DNA from: Beverwykella pulmonaria
Taxonomy: Eukaryota; Ascomycota; Dothideomycetes; Pleosporales; Melanommataceae
Assembly: GCA_001599595.1 (NCBI GenBank)
Contig: BCHH01000016.1
Coordinates: 367,901 to 431,900 of the forward strand
Direction: 5' to 3'
Length of the DNA: 64,000 nt
Part shown: one piece after another, positions 11,541-27,724 of the stretch
Position numbering within the stretch: position 1 is the first letter of the stretch
Layout: every line of letters begins with the position of its first letter
Notes under the pieces: model-generated
What the model saw: only the letters and a program-made list of their open reading frames with translations
Database searches by the model: none
What the model was told of the DNA's origin: nothing
Position numbers and translations under genes: made by a program

Positions 11541-12981
11541 GAGTGTGAAGAGAAGGTGGAGGATGTGGTCACAGTTCACTAGATTGTGCTGCATACTAGA
11601 TATAGACTGCTAATAAATGACAAGTCCGTCATACGAACCTTTAGTTCTCCTTGCGTAGTGCGATCAACCTGTCGTCGCCTCATTATCTGAACCCCCAGGA
11701 CTGTCTATACATGTCATCTCCTCATCTCCTTCCTCTTTCTTTCCTTCTTCTGTTAAAAGTCACAAATTTCCACCATTATGCTTACATATCGTTCTCCAAA
11801 GCTGGTGTTAACCTTTCTCCATGGAAATTGTCTGCTGTTCGTCTTAAGTAAGGAGTAAGTTTCGTAGCTGAGGTTCAAGACCAATGCACAAATGTGGCCT
11901 TAAAAAGGCTGGGCAGATGATTTGACAGGGACTGTTAGAAGAAAATACACTCTGATACACCAAAAATAACGGAAAACTCAGTTATTTTCTAGCAAATGAA
12001 CCCACTGAAAATGACGAGTGGAAATATTTACTGCGGAATGAGAGTTCAACAGGCGATTTAGAATGGTCCCAAACTCCAGACACCGCAACAAAATGTAGAA
12101 ATTAGTCATAGGTTCTTGAGTTCTATAGTTGAATATTGTGGCCGATTCCAAATTTTCCCACACTATGGCATCAACGGGAGTGCTTTTTGGAGAATTGGAC
12201 CATTATATGTGGAAGAGAAGGCGACAAGAAGGGGTTCCTCCATTCCGCATTTGCCTCCCCGTGAGTGGTCATCAAAAAGTATTTCCTTCCAGACTGACGT
12301 ACTCGGCCAGAGCCACTGTTTTTCATAGAAGCGGACTGTGACTGACAACGCGCATTGTTTTAGTTTGGAAATTCGCGAATATTTTGGTGAAAAATAGGGG
12401 GGAGGTGCAGTGAGGACCTAAAGAAAGCTTTAATAAACCCAACGCTCGTCAAATAGCTAGGAGGACAGTAGGAATATATGATGTATTCTTCCACACATCA
12501 CACCAATGTCTTTAACAGATATATATATGTACATATCAAGAGTTCTATTCATTACCGCTGTGTAGTTTTCGCTTTTGAAGAAGTATAGATGCCCATGTTC
12601 ATTTTTGAAGCGTGTCAGAAACGCTCCCTGTAGCTGTTGGCTATAGTCTTTAGACACGAGAGAGAAAAAGATCATATAAGCCCAGGATAACAGAAACACC
12701 CTCGAGTCCCTAATGTCGTACATCGTCGCCAGCAAGCTTGGGCTTGAAAAACAACTTACCACTCTTGATAGCTTCTGAGAAGTTTATGCTGTGCATCTAT
12801 ACTCGATGATTTCAATTTTAAGCATCATCACGCATTCAAAAGTTACAACCTAGAACTGTATCGACCCCAGAGTGCTATGATTCATGTGCAGATGTAGAAT
12901 TCAAAGTTTGAGTAAATTACAACAACATACGTCCTTTTAGAGGACGTGAAAAGCGCGATCGCAAATGCAATTGTGCTGCGT
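11541..12981. other. Intergenic, AT-richer, no gene seen
   Basis: Convergent interval between the GGT-family gene and the transporter gene; both 3' ends face inward. Open frames here (for example 12457-12762 on the minus strand) have no motif, codon bias or splice support. No repeat or RNA gene was noticed. Confidence 0.45.
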
Positions 12982-14781
12982 TCACCTCCCCTCCAATCTC
13001 AACCGATCCAGATTCCGGCCCTCATCCCTTCGTGCGACCAAAAACCACAGGCTACTAATCCAGCAGAGAATGACGCCGACCCAACTATGCGTAGGCATCT
13101 TGCCGCCAAGCATGATGAGCTGGAAGGCGCCTCGCGGTATAGCGATGAAAGTCGCGGTAAGCGGGGACGTGGCCTTGACCAGGAGCAGCGTAGATACAAA
13201 GACAGAAAAGGAGCCGATAGCACCACACCATATCATGAACCAGAAGAACGGCACGTCGAGATATGGCAGGTTGTGAAAGATATTTCCAAGCTCGCCAGAC
13301 ACCAGGACAATGGGGGTCAGGATGATCAAGGAAAGGAGGGACGTGTAGTGCAGAGTGCGGTAATAGGCGCGAGTCTCCTCGCGGTTGGACTGCGAATCAT
13401 CGGCTGTTGAAGGGTAGCCGGTGAGGACATCGCCCTGGGGGATCAGGCCGGAAACGAGGGTGCGGTATGTGCGGAGTAGGAGGATTGGATAGAGAGCAGT
13501 GAAAAGCGAGGAGAAAACGCCGGCGACAATGGACTCCCAGGTAACCCGGACGTGGCTGCGGAGCGAGGCGAAGAGGAGGTTGAGGGTGGCTACGAGGGCA
13601 GAGGAGAGTGTGCTGGCGCTATGGTTGTCTTTTTGGAGGAGGGATGAGAAGATCATGGCGAGGGGGATGATACCAATGCGAGCCAGTTGGTACACGGGAA
13701 GGGTGGCGTATCTGCACCTCTATTAGTATGTAAAGAGTGGGTGTTGTTGGTCTAACGTACGCGAAGGAGACGTTGCTTAAGAGCACTTTAACGAAGAAGA
13801 CAACAGCAAGTGGGAGCACCTGCTTAGCCACCTGTGTGTCAAACTCAAAGAGACCTCCTCCAGCAATGCCGCCTGACCCATTCGCGAGCCATCGTCTAAA
13901 TTGCAGTAGAGACGGCTGTTTGTTTGTTCCTCGAAAGCCTCCCCCAGGCGGCGCAACGGGATACGCAGGGGCTACGGCAGCACCAAAGCCCAGCTTCCGG
14001 AGGGGGCCGCCGAGCACTCTCGTGAGGCTGGAGAAACCGATTAAGAGGATGTGTGTGAGGAGAAGCTGGAGGTACGTGTGGGTCAGGGGTAAGAAGAGCC
14101 TGGATATAGTCAGCCCCGTAGCACATTCGCAACCCATTCTACCCACCTGTAGATGCCTGTCAACATGATGAACCTGTTCATCAGCAGCAGGCCAAAACCG
14201 CATCCACCGACCCAGAAGACCAGCAGGCCGACCCAGATCTGCCACCCCATCCATGTACCGAAGAAGAAGCCACCTAAGCCGCCCTGCCGCCATATACCCC
14301 TCCCCGCGCTGCCTCTCCGTCCAACGTCGCTGCTGACAAGCGGCCTGATACTGCTCGCTGGCTCGAATTCATCGTCCTCGTCCTCGCTCTGGACGGCGCT
14401 GCGACTCCTGGGATATGGCGACGTGGACCGGCTGCTGATGTCGATGAGCGGCACAGGAGGCTGCAGCTCGTGCTGTGAGTTCCTAGACGAATGGCTCGTC
14501 CGTGAGCTCTCCATTTGGGCGTATTGTTCTATATCCGAGTGGTCTGTATCATCGAGCGAGCTGACCGAGGATTTGCGGTGGGAGGAGCGGGAGTCGGATT
14601 TTTTGAAGTCGCGAGGGAGCTGCGCAGCGCGTGTGAAGTTGTCGAGATAGTCGAATGCGGGGCGGAAAACTCTGCTGGCGCCACGGGTAAACGGTCGCGA
14701 CGAGTTCATCTTGTCCGCTGCATGGCGGGAGAGGGAGAGGACTGCATGGTTGAGGGTGAGTGATGGTGAGAGCGTAATCAT
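12982..14781 (-). CDS. Nucleotide-sugar / triose-phosphate-type transporter
   Basis: Three exons: from the start to 14147, 13761-14099, and 12982-13711; introns of 47 and 49 nt carry GCTGAC/CTAAT-like branch sites. Two ATGs are in frame: 14781 (567 residues) and 14709 (543 residues). The second, opening MNSSRPFTRG, looks the more natural start. The first 150 residues are Ser/Arg-rich, hydrophilic and cytosolic. About ten transmembrane segments follow. The segment NVSFAYATLPVYQLARIG spans the second splice and is typical of the TPT/nucleotide-sugar transporter fold, as is the C-terminal run KATSPLTATFIAIPRGAFQL. It probably acts in Golgi or ER membranes to exchange a nucleotide sugar for the monophosphate. 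The specific sugar cannot be read, and I do not claim orthology to the GDP-mannose transporter. Confidence 0.8.
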
Positions 14782-15719
14782 GAAATGAGGCTGAGATGAG
14801 TGGCTTGGCGCGCTAGCCGCGTAAGACTTGACATGACCATGACAGGAGGGTGATCAGAGCTCAATGTTTTAGCGAGCATGAAGATGTTAAAAATGGTGTA
14901 GATAGAGCTCACAAAGACGTAGCATGAACGCTTCCTTCTTCAGTACTACCTATTCAATCTTGCCTACATGGTCAGTGCAATAACACCGCCATGCGGGCAG
15001 AGCACTCCCACATCTACCTTTCCAGTCAAACCACCAACATTATCATGTCTCGAAACAATGTCCAATGGGCGCACCACTCCACAGTTCCAGGTTGGAGAGG
15101 CTCGACACACCACTGTCTCAGTAGGCGTACACCTGGAGAACTCTAAGTATTCCAATCGGTCACTCGTCCCTACACAAGCACACCCAAGCGACCTCGAGAA
15201 CGATGAATAGCTCGATGAGACATTGACCGCATTCCACAACCGGAGGATGATGTTTGGGCTATTTTCTTCCTTTAAGGACTTCTGATCAGTACCCCTGAAC
15301 CCGATACCTCTCCTATACCTCCAGCATTGCTCACCAGCATTGGATGCCGGACCTTCTGGTATATTCTTATTCCCGCTTTGCAACTACATGCAAGTTTGAC
15401 GCCAATACAATAAGTGCTGGGTATTGCTAATTGCTCCTTAGCTGGGCCCCTAGGTACTATTAGGAAAAACTTTCTGCCAAGTACGTTATCTCCACGATGA
15501 TGTCTAAGGTGCGTTTATGGCACCCCATCATTCCAGGGGATGGGAAAGACGAGCAAGTGCTGTCTCCATCCATGTGTTATCTCTCAAGATTCTGGCGTCA
15601 ACAGGCCTTCCGGGCCGCTGCATCTCGCTAGTACCTTTCCCCAATCATTAAGTGTCGCCGTACCCTCGCAAATCTCTAGCTCCCCTAACAACACTTCATT
15701 TATACGGGAAAGTATTGGA
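14782..15719. other. Intergenic, no gene seen
   Basis: Upstream flank of the transporter gene and upstream flank of the laccase relic. A plus-strand ATG frame of 80 codons (14968-15210) has no motif and is not called. No earlier exon of the laccase could be recognised here. Confidence 0.4.
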
Positions 15720-16069
15720 GTAAAGGAAACCTTTGATATCCGTGGCCTCCGTATGGTTCTATCGAATCGGACGTCCTATGCCATGGCAATCCCGGCAGAT
15801 ATAACAGTGCTAGCGATCCAGAAGTTGCTCGATCTAGGGGCTGTATAACTCCCGCACTCGATCCACCTCCACGGGCACGACTTCTTCGTCCTCGCCGCCG
15901 ACTCCGGGGGCTTCTCACCAACTGCCACGTATCAAATCCACCTCTTCGGGACACAGCACTACTCTCAGCAGCAGGTCACCTGGTCTTTGCGTTCCTAACA
16001 GACAATCCTGGGGCGTGGCTGATACACTGCCACATTGGGCGGCACGTATCTATGGGATTTGCTCTGTAG
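15720..16069 (+). pseudogene. Decayed multicopper oxidase (laccase) C-terminal end
   Basis: Three reading frames together spell the C-terminal copper-binding end of an ascomycete laccase. At about 15720-15840 is a segment like the domain-3 strand (LSNRTSYAMAIPADIT). At about 15855-15900 lies HSIHLHGHDFFVLAADSGGF, which carries the HxHG copper motif. At about 15980-16069 another frame gives GHLVFAFLTDNP and AWLIHCHIGRHVSMGFAL followed by TAG, the HCHxxxH type 1/3 copper motif. A stop separates the first two parts, and a frameshift near 15915-15935 separates the rest. The copper motifs are intact but nothing upstream for the first two thirds of the enzyme is visible. This is a relic, not an active gene. 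Confidence 0.82.
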
Positions 16070-17005
16070 ATACTATAGGGTGGCGTCGACGACTTTAGGG
16101 CCGGTGCGGCAGATGAGTGTAGGCCGCGGGAGACATGTAGACGGCGGAATGAATGGACGGGCGGAAGTGGGTATCGGCAGTTCGACTCGGGTGTTTGAAC
16201 GGACGGTATAGGACACCGGGGGTTTTGGACACTAGTTCCTTTTCGTACATGGCATTTTAAGCGTGTATGCGGGCGTTAGATATTCTCTCATTCTGTTCGT
16301 TTCCTTGGAGGTAAATAGTGCTTTTCGTCGAACACGCCTTCGGGACTTCAACGGGTGCATTTGAGAAGTACGATGGTCGTTCAGAAATAGAATTACTCTA
16401 ATACAACATCTTAAAGGATTATGATAGAATACGTCTAACGACCCATGAAAGTATCCGTACGAGGAAACCGTCATCATCACAATCTGACATGTGTGATCGC
16501 GACATGAGACTAAATGTTCTAGGAGGAATTCGGAAATGGAAATGTGAAGGAGTTGGAACGGTACTAGCAACATTGTTGTGCATAGAGTTGATGTAGTGAC
16601 CTCACGTAGACGGACTTTCAGCTTCTACATCACTTCCTTCTTTCCTTCTACATTACTTTCATTTCTACAATCCCCCCTGGATCGACGAAAATAGGGCTAC
16701 GTTGCAGCTCAAGGCGCCAGCAGACTCGCTCGTTAGCCATAAGTTCCAAGAAACCGACACCTGTATTACTAAATTAGACTAAACCCAACAATGGCTATCG
16801 CCTTCGCCTCGAAACACTGGCGATGTCGAATTCATCATAATGAGCGTCAACATGAAATATCCCAACAAAAAAGAAAACGCCTCGGAATGCAGTTCAGTCT
16901 CTTAGATCCATCAAGCCCAATACCGCGGCTCCTATACTCCACTCTCGTAGTCAAATTCCGATCTACCTGTCTGCGATCAATCTAATCAATCATAGAAGTC
17001 AACAT
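16070..17005. other. Intergenic, no gene seen
   Basis: Flank of the laccase relic and the 3' side of the first subtilisin gene. A minus-strand frame at 16232-16573 and a plus frame at 16791-16985 show no recognisable content. Confidence 0.4.
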
Positions 17006-18391
<1,386 letters not shown>

Positions 18392-21300
18392 ATTGATAGA
18401 TCAAGGATAGATCCTGAAGCGTTGATTGAGTATTGACTATTGAATTGAGTGTTGAATTTGAGAACTGAAGAAAGAACTATTGACGACAGAGCCGGCTCTT
18501 ATATACCTACGCCCAAGGCAATCTCGACATTGAGCTCGCTCGGTATCTCAACTCTCCCCACCTACCTTCCCAAGTGGTGATCCCGACAAGAGGTCATTCC
18601 TAATTGTCGTGCAGATGTTGTGGCCTAAAAGAGACATATCAAATACCAGCATGCGGTGAGACGATAGTCGCCGTAGTGTTCAGCAGGATTTGGCTCAACG
18701 CAAGGCAGCGAGCATGCAACGAGCATGCAACGAGCATCGTTACACTGAGGGCAGGTGGCTGAGCACACGCATGCTCTCAACATCTTCCTACGCTGGTCCA
18801 CAAAAACCTGGACGCTTGCGCTCAAGCGAATGCACCCCACGATGTTTATTGTCACAGGTCTTTTGAAGACCACCTGCACCCGCCTGTCCGTGAGGATGCA
18901 GCTGCCCAAAAGGAAACTTGACGAAGCATGGACTGTCTTGAACAGTGGTGGAGCCTGGGGATGTGATAAAAAATGGACCTTGGCTGCAGGAGATCAATCT
19001 AAAGGTGTTGTGATCGCGAAGGTGGGCCCCAAGGGCATGGGCCTTCTCCAGGGGTCCTTGAGATCGACGTAGTATCCGTCGACACGGCTGCATATGGGAA
19101 CGTGCGAACATCTTTGCCAGCATCCGTGCAAACAGCCGTCGAGCACGATCCATCCAGTGGACAAGAGGAAAGCAATGCCACGACCAGAGTCCGCAACGGT
19201 AGCTATCTGGCGGGAGGAATCCTGAAGGTGGCAACATGTCCGCAAATACCAGAGCGACGGTGGACGTTGCTCGAGCTCGTATGGACTAGGGTGTAATGGC
19301 GACTGGTGAGCGTTAATAGGAGATAAGGTTTTCTGCAAAATGACGACTCAGGGATTGGTTCGCCTGTCAGCGTCAAAGGTATTGAGTGACCACCATTGCG
19401 ATAACCTCTCTGACACCGTGGTCCAACTGTCCATCTGCGCGTGGCAGGTCTAACGTTATCGCTGAGATGTGTTCGCGCCCGCCGCGATAGACGTTTATCG
19501 TAGCGCTAGCGCCCTGAAAATGGTTGTAACCGTCGTGTGCGCTTTGCTGTGACGCTCTCAAGGTTCCACGCGCACAGGACGGATGCTGGATGACCGTGCA
19601 TGGAAGGATTAGAAGGGTGAGCCGTGCAGGGGAGAACGTGGTCCCCGTTGAGCGGGAGCATTGAGCGGGAGCATTGAGCGTGCATCGAGCGCGCTGTCGA
19701 TTGTCCGCAACCAGCAGACACAGCCTACAGGCTGTGAGGTGGGTGCATGTGAAGGAAGATGGTGGGGGAGGGGTCTCGTGAGGTTCTCTTACTCAGAGGT
19801 CCGTGCTCAAGATATATTAGCCAACGGTCCGTTGCTGTGGGAGGCATGGGTCTATCCCGTCCGGACATGACCAAAGAAACGAACGATTCGCTAAAACGCC
19901 GGAACTAAGCGACAGTTAATTAATTCGTCATTCTATTGAATAAGACGAAGCATTCAAGCACGCTTCCAGGGGGAAGTGTACCTACCCAAAGAGGAGTCTA
20001 CCGAGGGGTGCCTCATAGTATTGAGGTGCATGCCAAGAGGGCGATAAGATAAAGAGTTTGAGATCGGCATCATTGAGGTTATGCCAAGTACGAGGACGCT
20101 AGGTGTGCCTTAGTCGCAAGGTTGGAGTTGAATTTCGATCAAGGTTCCCAGTGCTCTTAAACGAACATAGCCAGATGGAAACTGGTATGGCTTCAAGAGT
20201 TTTGTCAATGCCAGTTTGTGAGGTAATCGAACATTGCAAATCCTGATGATGGATCGCCCATGCAGGAGGGGTAGCCTGGCTATAGTGACTATGTTATGCC
20301 TTACTGTTGAGAGTCACTACGTCGGAATTGAAAGTATGGTCGGCCTCGTTCGCGCCTTCCGAGTTGGTCTTTGTGCTTCGAGATCGAGATCGAGCTCGAG
20401 CAACAGGGGGTTTCCGCTGCTTCTACTGCTGCTTCGGAGTGTTGTTCAGCCTTCAGTTGGTCTCAGCGTAATAGACATGGAAAAGCTCGCGACCTCGTGT
20501 TGTTGTGGCTTGGGCAGTCCGTGATCTACATGGCTTGCGGGTGCATGTCGTTGTGACACTTAAAATCTGAGTCAGGACAACCAGAGTCCATACTCGTGAA
20601 CCAAAATGCCGGAAAGGGTCCATGAGATCAACCTCAGAACACGAGGGGCATCTTGGCAGCCGGCCTTCAAGAAACAGCGATCACAACACGTAAGCTGCTA
20701 CGGATGCACGCACAGAATTCTCGGAGACTTTGAGCATCTCAGTCTATGGTTGTAAGTAATGCTGGACATGAGGAGGCCGGGTAAAGAAGGGTAAATGATT
20801 GCACTTACAAAGACGTCCTCAAGCTGGAAGGTGCGACCATCTGCGCTCTTTGTAGACAGGAAATGTCTCTGCTAATTTGGAGGGGCGAGCGCTAGGTGAG
20901 GGGTTTGCTTGGACTGCGCGAAAGGAGAAGGTCCTCGTCGGACGGAGCGAAATTAGCGGGTAGTAAGGATTTCGGACGGTCTGCTGGAGGTGCGCCAGTC
21001 GAGGTACTTATACAGTCAGAGTCCTCCACCGCGCAGCGAGGGATACCCTCCTCGGTGTGGTCACGGTGCAGTACGTCGGTTGCGCCTCCATGTGAAAGGG
21101 TTGCTGTCAGATGTCGCTTTGCCGAATCGGCTCCAACTCTGTGGTTATTTCTGGGGCAGCGACGATAAGATCCTGACTGGCTGCTGCATGGCGGTTGACC
21201 AGCATCGCGACTCGGATGGTATGCGTCCGCCAGAAGTCAAGACTCGACCTTCACCAGGTTTCATAGGAATCCTGCGTGTGATCCATCACGAGTCGTATCT

Positions 21301-23607
21301 ATCCACGAGGCTCTGGTGCTTCCGAGAAACGAGTGGCTGCTGGAAAAGACCCCAGGAGCCCACAAACCAGACAATACGTGGAAACCGACCTGCAAGCAGG
21401 CAGCTTGGGGCATGCGCAGGGGTTTCGAAGTGGGTGTCAAGCCGGTTGTCAGGTTCAAAGACCTTTCGCGCAAACGGCCAACCATTCCCCTCGTTGGTGA
21501 TGACTAGAGGAGATCGCTGTCGTTCCATGCTTGTTCGTGGTCTTGAAGCCGATGCAACTTCTAGTGTATCCCTTGCGCATACGGAAGATCTCATCCCAAC
21601 GAATCTAGTCATACAATGCCATCATTGCAATTCCATCGCTCCTCCGCATTGCCGTACGTGTTAGCTGGAGGCCTTATTTTTCCGTGAGGAAAGTCGAGAA
21701 AAAAAATACTGAAGCTTCGAGCTCCATACCGATCGGCGTCAACCCAAGCTGAACGAGGAGTGGCCAGGGACGAGAAGAGCGAGGCGAGAGGGCCAATGGC
21801 AGCAGCAGGAGCTCCGCATGACCTCTCTGACGTCCATGATAAGAGTAACGGGGTGATGGTTGTACACAAGTAGTTTTGGGGCACAGCTCCGCTCTGGTGA
21901 TGTGTGAAGCCAGCGAGTAGGTCGGAAGACGCTAGGATATAAGGGCGACGCGTCGATCCCCGATCACGTGACGCTCAATTTGCGGAAACACTTTAAATAC
22001 CTCCGTCTTCCCGCCTGCCCGACTCCAAATTAACAACAATCAATCCCCACACCTCCCCACATTCTCTACTACCCCACCTGAGCCGCCTATTCGTCTAGGC
22101 ACCGTCTTGTGCCTGCCCCGTAGATGAAGCACGACGATCAAGTTCGGTCGAAGTCCCCAGATGCCCAGGAACTAGGAACAGTGCCCTGCAGCAATTTGCG
22201 GATGCATGAAGATGCCGCTGAGGATCGCCATGGCTCGTGAAGCATTTTATATCGAGATCCTCTCGGCAGCTTGAAGATCACGGAAGAGCTTATTTTGACC
22301 TCCTCTCGGGGACTTTGTTTGTGCGGCTAAGACGATATGTTTCAGGGGTTATGAATCGGCAGATACCCAAGATCGTAGATCGTGGCTAGGCTGATACAGG
22401 CTCTTTTCATGTCAGCGGATTCATCTTGGTGGAACTCGCCTTGTTTCGACGAACAATGTTGGTATATAACTGAGACGGTACCGCGAACTTCAGGCTAGTG
22501 CAACTTCCCTCTTGCAAAGCGATGATGCATTGCGACACCTTTCAATATACATCAGAGAGGAAATTTCAGCACCTGGCGAGTATGCTTCCAGGTCGAAGAC
22601 ATTGTCATCTACATGAGATGATGTCGCAGCTTTTCCAAATCTTCTGGATTTACTGCTCGCCCAAAAGTTCATGCTAAACTCCATGACTGCGAGAGAGTAA
22701 CAAGTTACGACCCTCCGCTATTTCAATCACGCGAATACAGAACAGGGCTGAACGACCCGGAGGAATAGAAAGTTGTCCCTCAGGGCTGGGAGGATTGTAT
22801 GAGAACGATTATTACAATCTTTTACTTCCTCCCAAAACCGCTTCCGACTTCAGAAACGTTGAAATTAATAATTCTGACCCGGTTCATGCTAATCCCCAAG
22901 CTTACACATGAAACCGGGTCGAAGTTAGTACCTGCGTCCAATAGCTCAGCCTCTAGTCTGGACGAAACAACACAAGCCGTCCTGAATGCACAATGCAGTA
23001 AAACGGTGTACTTGTAGTGTTCTAGAACGTAGTTCCAGCAACGGCGAGCATAAAGCCTACACATCAAGAACTCGGGTCAATGTGTCTGACTCGAGGCTGC
23101 AATCGGTCGATTCAGTTCAGCATTCTAATTTCGTCAAGGAAGCTCTTTGTGTAAAAATAGGATAAGCAACACGACGACGTAGTAACATGATCAATCCTCT
23201 GTCTTGCTACTTCTAAGGGGTATCCAGTGTATATATGCGAACCCCTGTGAAGTTTCTGCAAGCACCACCTGGTGCTATCCAGACTGGTCTAGGCTGGCCA
23301 TGGCTGGTCGCCTCAGGGGAACTGTCACACTTTGCATCCAAAGTAATGGGTTGGTTTAGGTGAGCGAGAAGTATCAGCGAAGAGAACACTCGCCGAGTTC
23401 TGACCATTTACACGTCAGCTATGTTAGCCCTAGTGATAAAAACGAATGTCACTGTTAGGCGAGTCCGATGTTCAAACTAAGTTATTTCTCGTATGCTATG
23501 CAAACCATACCGACTCCCAAATCTGAACCATCAAATTCAATGCTCGTCACTTCGTAAGGAAAACAAAGTATGCACGCCTTTCAACCCTGTGCGCAACATC
23601 ACGTGTA
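18392..23607. other. 5.2-kb gap between the two protease genes, no recognisable gene
   Basis: Apart from the promoter of copy 1, I see no coding region with motif or splice support on either strand. Minor short direct repeats occur: GAGCATGCAAC near 18711-18740 and GAGCGGGAGCATT near 19651-19680. A stretch at about 21960-22125 looks like a promoter plus leader (CACGTG, CAACAATCAA, pyrimidine-rich tract) before an ATG at 22124, but that frame closes after only 38 codons. The interval may contain decayed genes or an unrecognised noncoding transcript. Confidence 0.4.
18498..18505 (-). promoter_or_regulatory. TATA box of S8 protease copy 1
   Basis: TATATAAG reads toward the gene, 107-114 nt upstream of the start codon. 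The same octamer sits at the matching distance (108 nt) before the second protease gene, which supports a conserved core promoter. Confidence 0.7.
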
Positions 23608-25105
<1,498 letters not shown>

Positions 25106-27724
25106 TTCAAGTTGGAACGTCTGGATGAATGTGATGATGGTTTACCTTCCAATTAGGAATGGCGATCAAAGACAGGGAATGTATCGCATGTCTCCGAAGT
25201 ACACCGAACGGCGTAGCGGCCTCATTCCGCAAAACAACTCGACGTGGGCAGCTATGCTTGGGTCCTGCCTAGGTGGGGAGGTAGATAGGGCCATACAGGG
25301 TAGATCGGGGGTATTTCCCCCAATATTACGGCAGTAGCTTTGATAGCATGTTTTCGCAAGAGGGATGTTTGAGCGGGTGGCAAGACACCGTTGAGGGACA
25401 GTCGCCCAGAGCTTGGCAAAACGCAATGGATATTAAAATGCTTACCTGTTTAGGGATGTGGATTTGGCTGTTTGAATATGTCAACACAAAACCCGTTCCT
25501 GGCGGCAGTGTTTAGCGAGGGAGAGTGACTCGGCATTGGGAATAAAGTCCCCGCCCCCAGCCAAAGTGTGTAGCGCGCAAGGCTAGCACGTCCCGAGAGT
25601 TAGTCTATTACAAGAGAAATTTTGTGGGGGGGGGGGACTGTAATGATACTCTTGGCCGATAAGGTGAGCAGACGCGAAAACGGTGCTCACTGCAACAACG
25701 GAAAGCAGTCATCAGAATGGCCAGTACGAAGCAACGCTTCATGGTGACCTCTAGCGTGACCTCTAGCACTCTCCGATCTGCCGGCTGATGGCACAATTGC
25801 GGAACATACCATATCATTGGCGAGATTGTAGCGGGGAACTGGCCTAAGATAGATAGAGTAGGGTTACAAGACAGCCACCCAGGTGCTACTTCCTAGCCAG
25901 GGGCCCAAATTCTCGGGACGAGCCGTCACCGTGAGGTGTGTAGAGCATCGATGCGAGGATCGCCGCGATTGCCTTGACCAGGGGATGACTCCGTATGGTT
26001 GAAGTGAGATAATATGAAACAATGAGGGCGCCTAATAAGGAGGATTGGAGTCAAACGGCATTGTGTTTGGTGTATATGGAAGATTAACCGGCAAAGAGCA
26101 ATCATACTAGCATGCTCATCAACATGTTCGACCGCAGTCCGGCTTGACGTCACGAAATGCAGCAATTGGCTGGATTTAAATTAAAGGATGTTCGCCTTAG
26201 TTGTCATTTATGAGTGTAGAGTGTCGATCACTTTCGCCATTCCCCTGGTCGACTGTGCCATCGCAAAATTTGAGGCGGTGCGGATAAGGTCGAATGTTAG
26301 GCGACGAGGCCCCCAAGACTCCGCCTCGCAAAGCGGAGCTAGCGTTGGAGCTTCCTTTTGGAGGCATGTAGATCGCCCATGATTCGGCTGGAAGTGGAAC
26401 ATGCGAGTGTTGTCTACTCTCCGCAAAGGCTGAATTATTGGATCTCGCGCATCGATCGGCTGACCACCAAACTCGCTAATGTTAAGCTTAAACGCACGTA
26501 TAGTGAAACACCTCCTCTTTCGGGCTAGGCCGACCGACCAGCAATATAGAGTCAGACATGCCGAAGGCACACGTGCGATAAGATGATAACGCGACGAAAT
26601 GACGAAGTGAATAGAGAGGGACGATGTTGTCGTTTAGCCAGCAGGGCTAGTGCCAGGCAGCTGCTCTATGAACGCTCGGTGGTTGCAGGTTACTTTGACG
26701 TGCTGTCGTTGAGCTAATTGATATCGCACCTTGGTATTGTCTGTGGGGTGCGGATTCTTCAAAGACTCGTAAAGAGGTTTGCCGCGGAAAACAATATGCC
26801 GTGAGGAATCACGGGTAGTAGGTAACGGGAGGAATCACTCTCCGAGTAACCACTAAACGCCCGCGGAGCTCGCGTGAAGTCCGGCGTCTTGGGGTTTTGG
26901 AATAATAGACCGTCGACGGCCACTGAATTTAGAGTATTGCTCCTGCCTCTTTGCGAGAAGCATGTTGGCATTACGTGTTTACTCGCGCTGCTGTCGTGAT
27001 AGGGGTATGAGGCTGTGATGATGCTAGATTTAGTGAGATTTGCTGCAAAGTCTTGGCGAACGCGGCTCGTCCCTGGAGAGCACTGACCACCTTCCCCCGA
27101 GGCTGAGCGCCACGAGACCATCCATTCATCAATTGAAGCTGTAAATAATTCATTTTCATCTATGAACGACAGTGTACTCGTGGTGCTGGTAAAGCTTAAT
27201 CTCTACGTGCACCCTCTCCTGAAGCGCCGATCAAAAGGCGGCACCGCAAGGCGAATTGTAGCAGAGTTGGTCTCTCGTGCCACTGGGTGCAACTCGTGGC
27301 TTGCTTGTGTTCTCGAACTTCCATAAGGAGATATTGGTCGTCTGCGTCTAGACGCCCGTAGAATGTAGTCCAGTGGTACTGACTACCAGTCATAGCTAGT
27401 GGCACCAGAAAGCATCGACTATGGCTGAACGGGGTTCAACAGAGCAACTATTACGTGCTAGCAAAGGCAGATCTATGCGTTATTGACTCTTTTGGGTAAG
27501 AATCGGACGACATTCATGGAATGTGCAAACATTCAGCTTGCCGCTCCAACCATGTCCCGCCTTCTCTCCCGCTCTTGCAACCATGATTTGTATAACAATG
27601 CGTTCTCGCCATGTATTCGTCACCATATTCAAGTAATGCAGGCCAAACGCTTCTTCCGATGTTCCATGCAGGTGCTTCTGCAGGCTAGAAGAATCCCAGT
27701 TCCGCCCACATAGGAAGGACACAG
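25106..27724. other. Intergenic, no gene seen
   Basis: About 2.6 kb upstream of protease copy 2. A 10-base G run occurs near 25625 and a 13-bp direct repeat (GTGACCTCTAGC) near 25743-25767. Open frames on both strands show no family motif. No tRNA-like fold was noticed. Confidence 0.4.

Noticed and set aside
14968..15210. 80-codon plus-strand ATG frame
   Set aside because: No motif, signal peptide, introns or supporting context; could be chance.
22124..22240. 38-codon frame after a promoter-like stretch near 22.0 kb
   Set aside because: Closes quickly, no convincing splice to a second exon and no motif; recorded only in the interval description.
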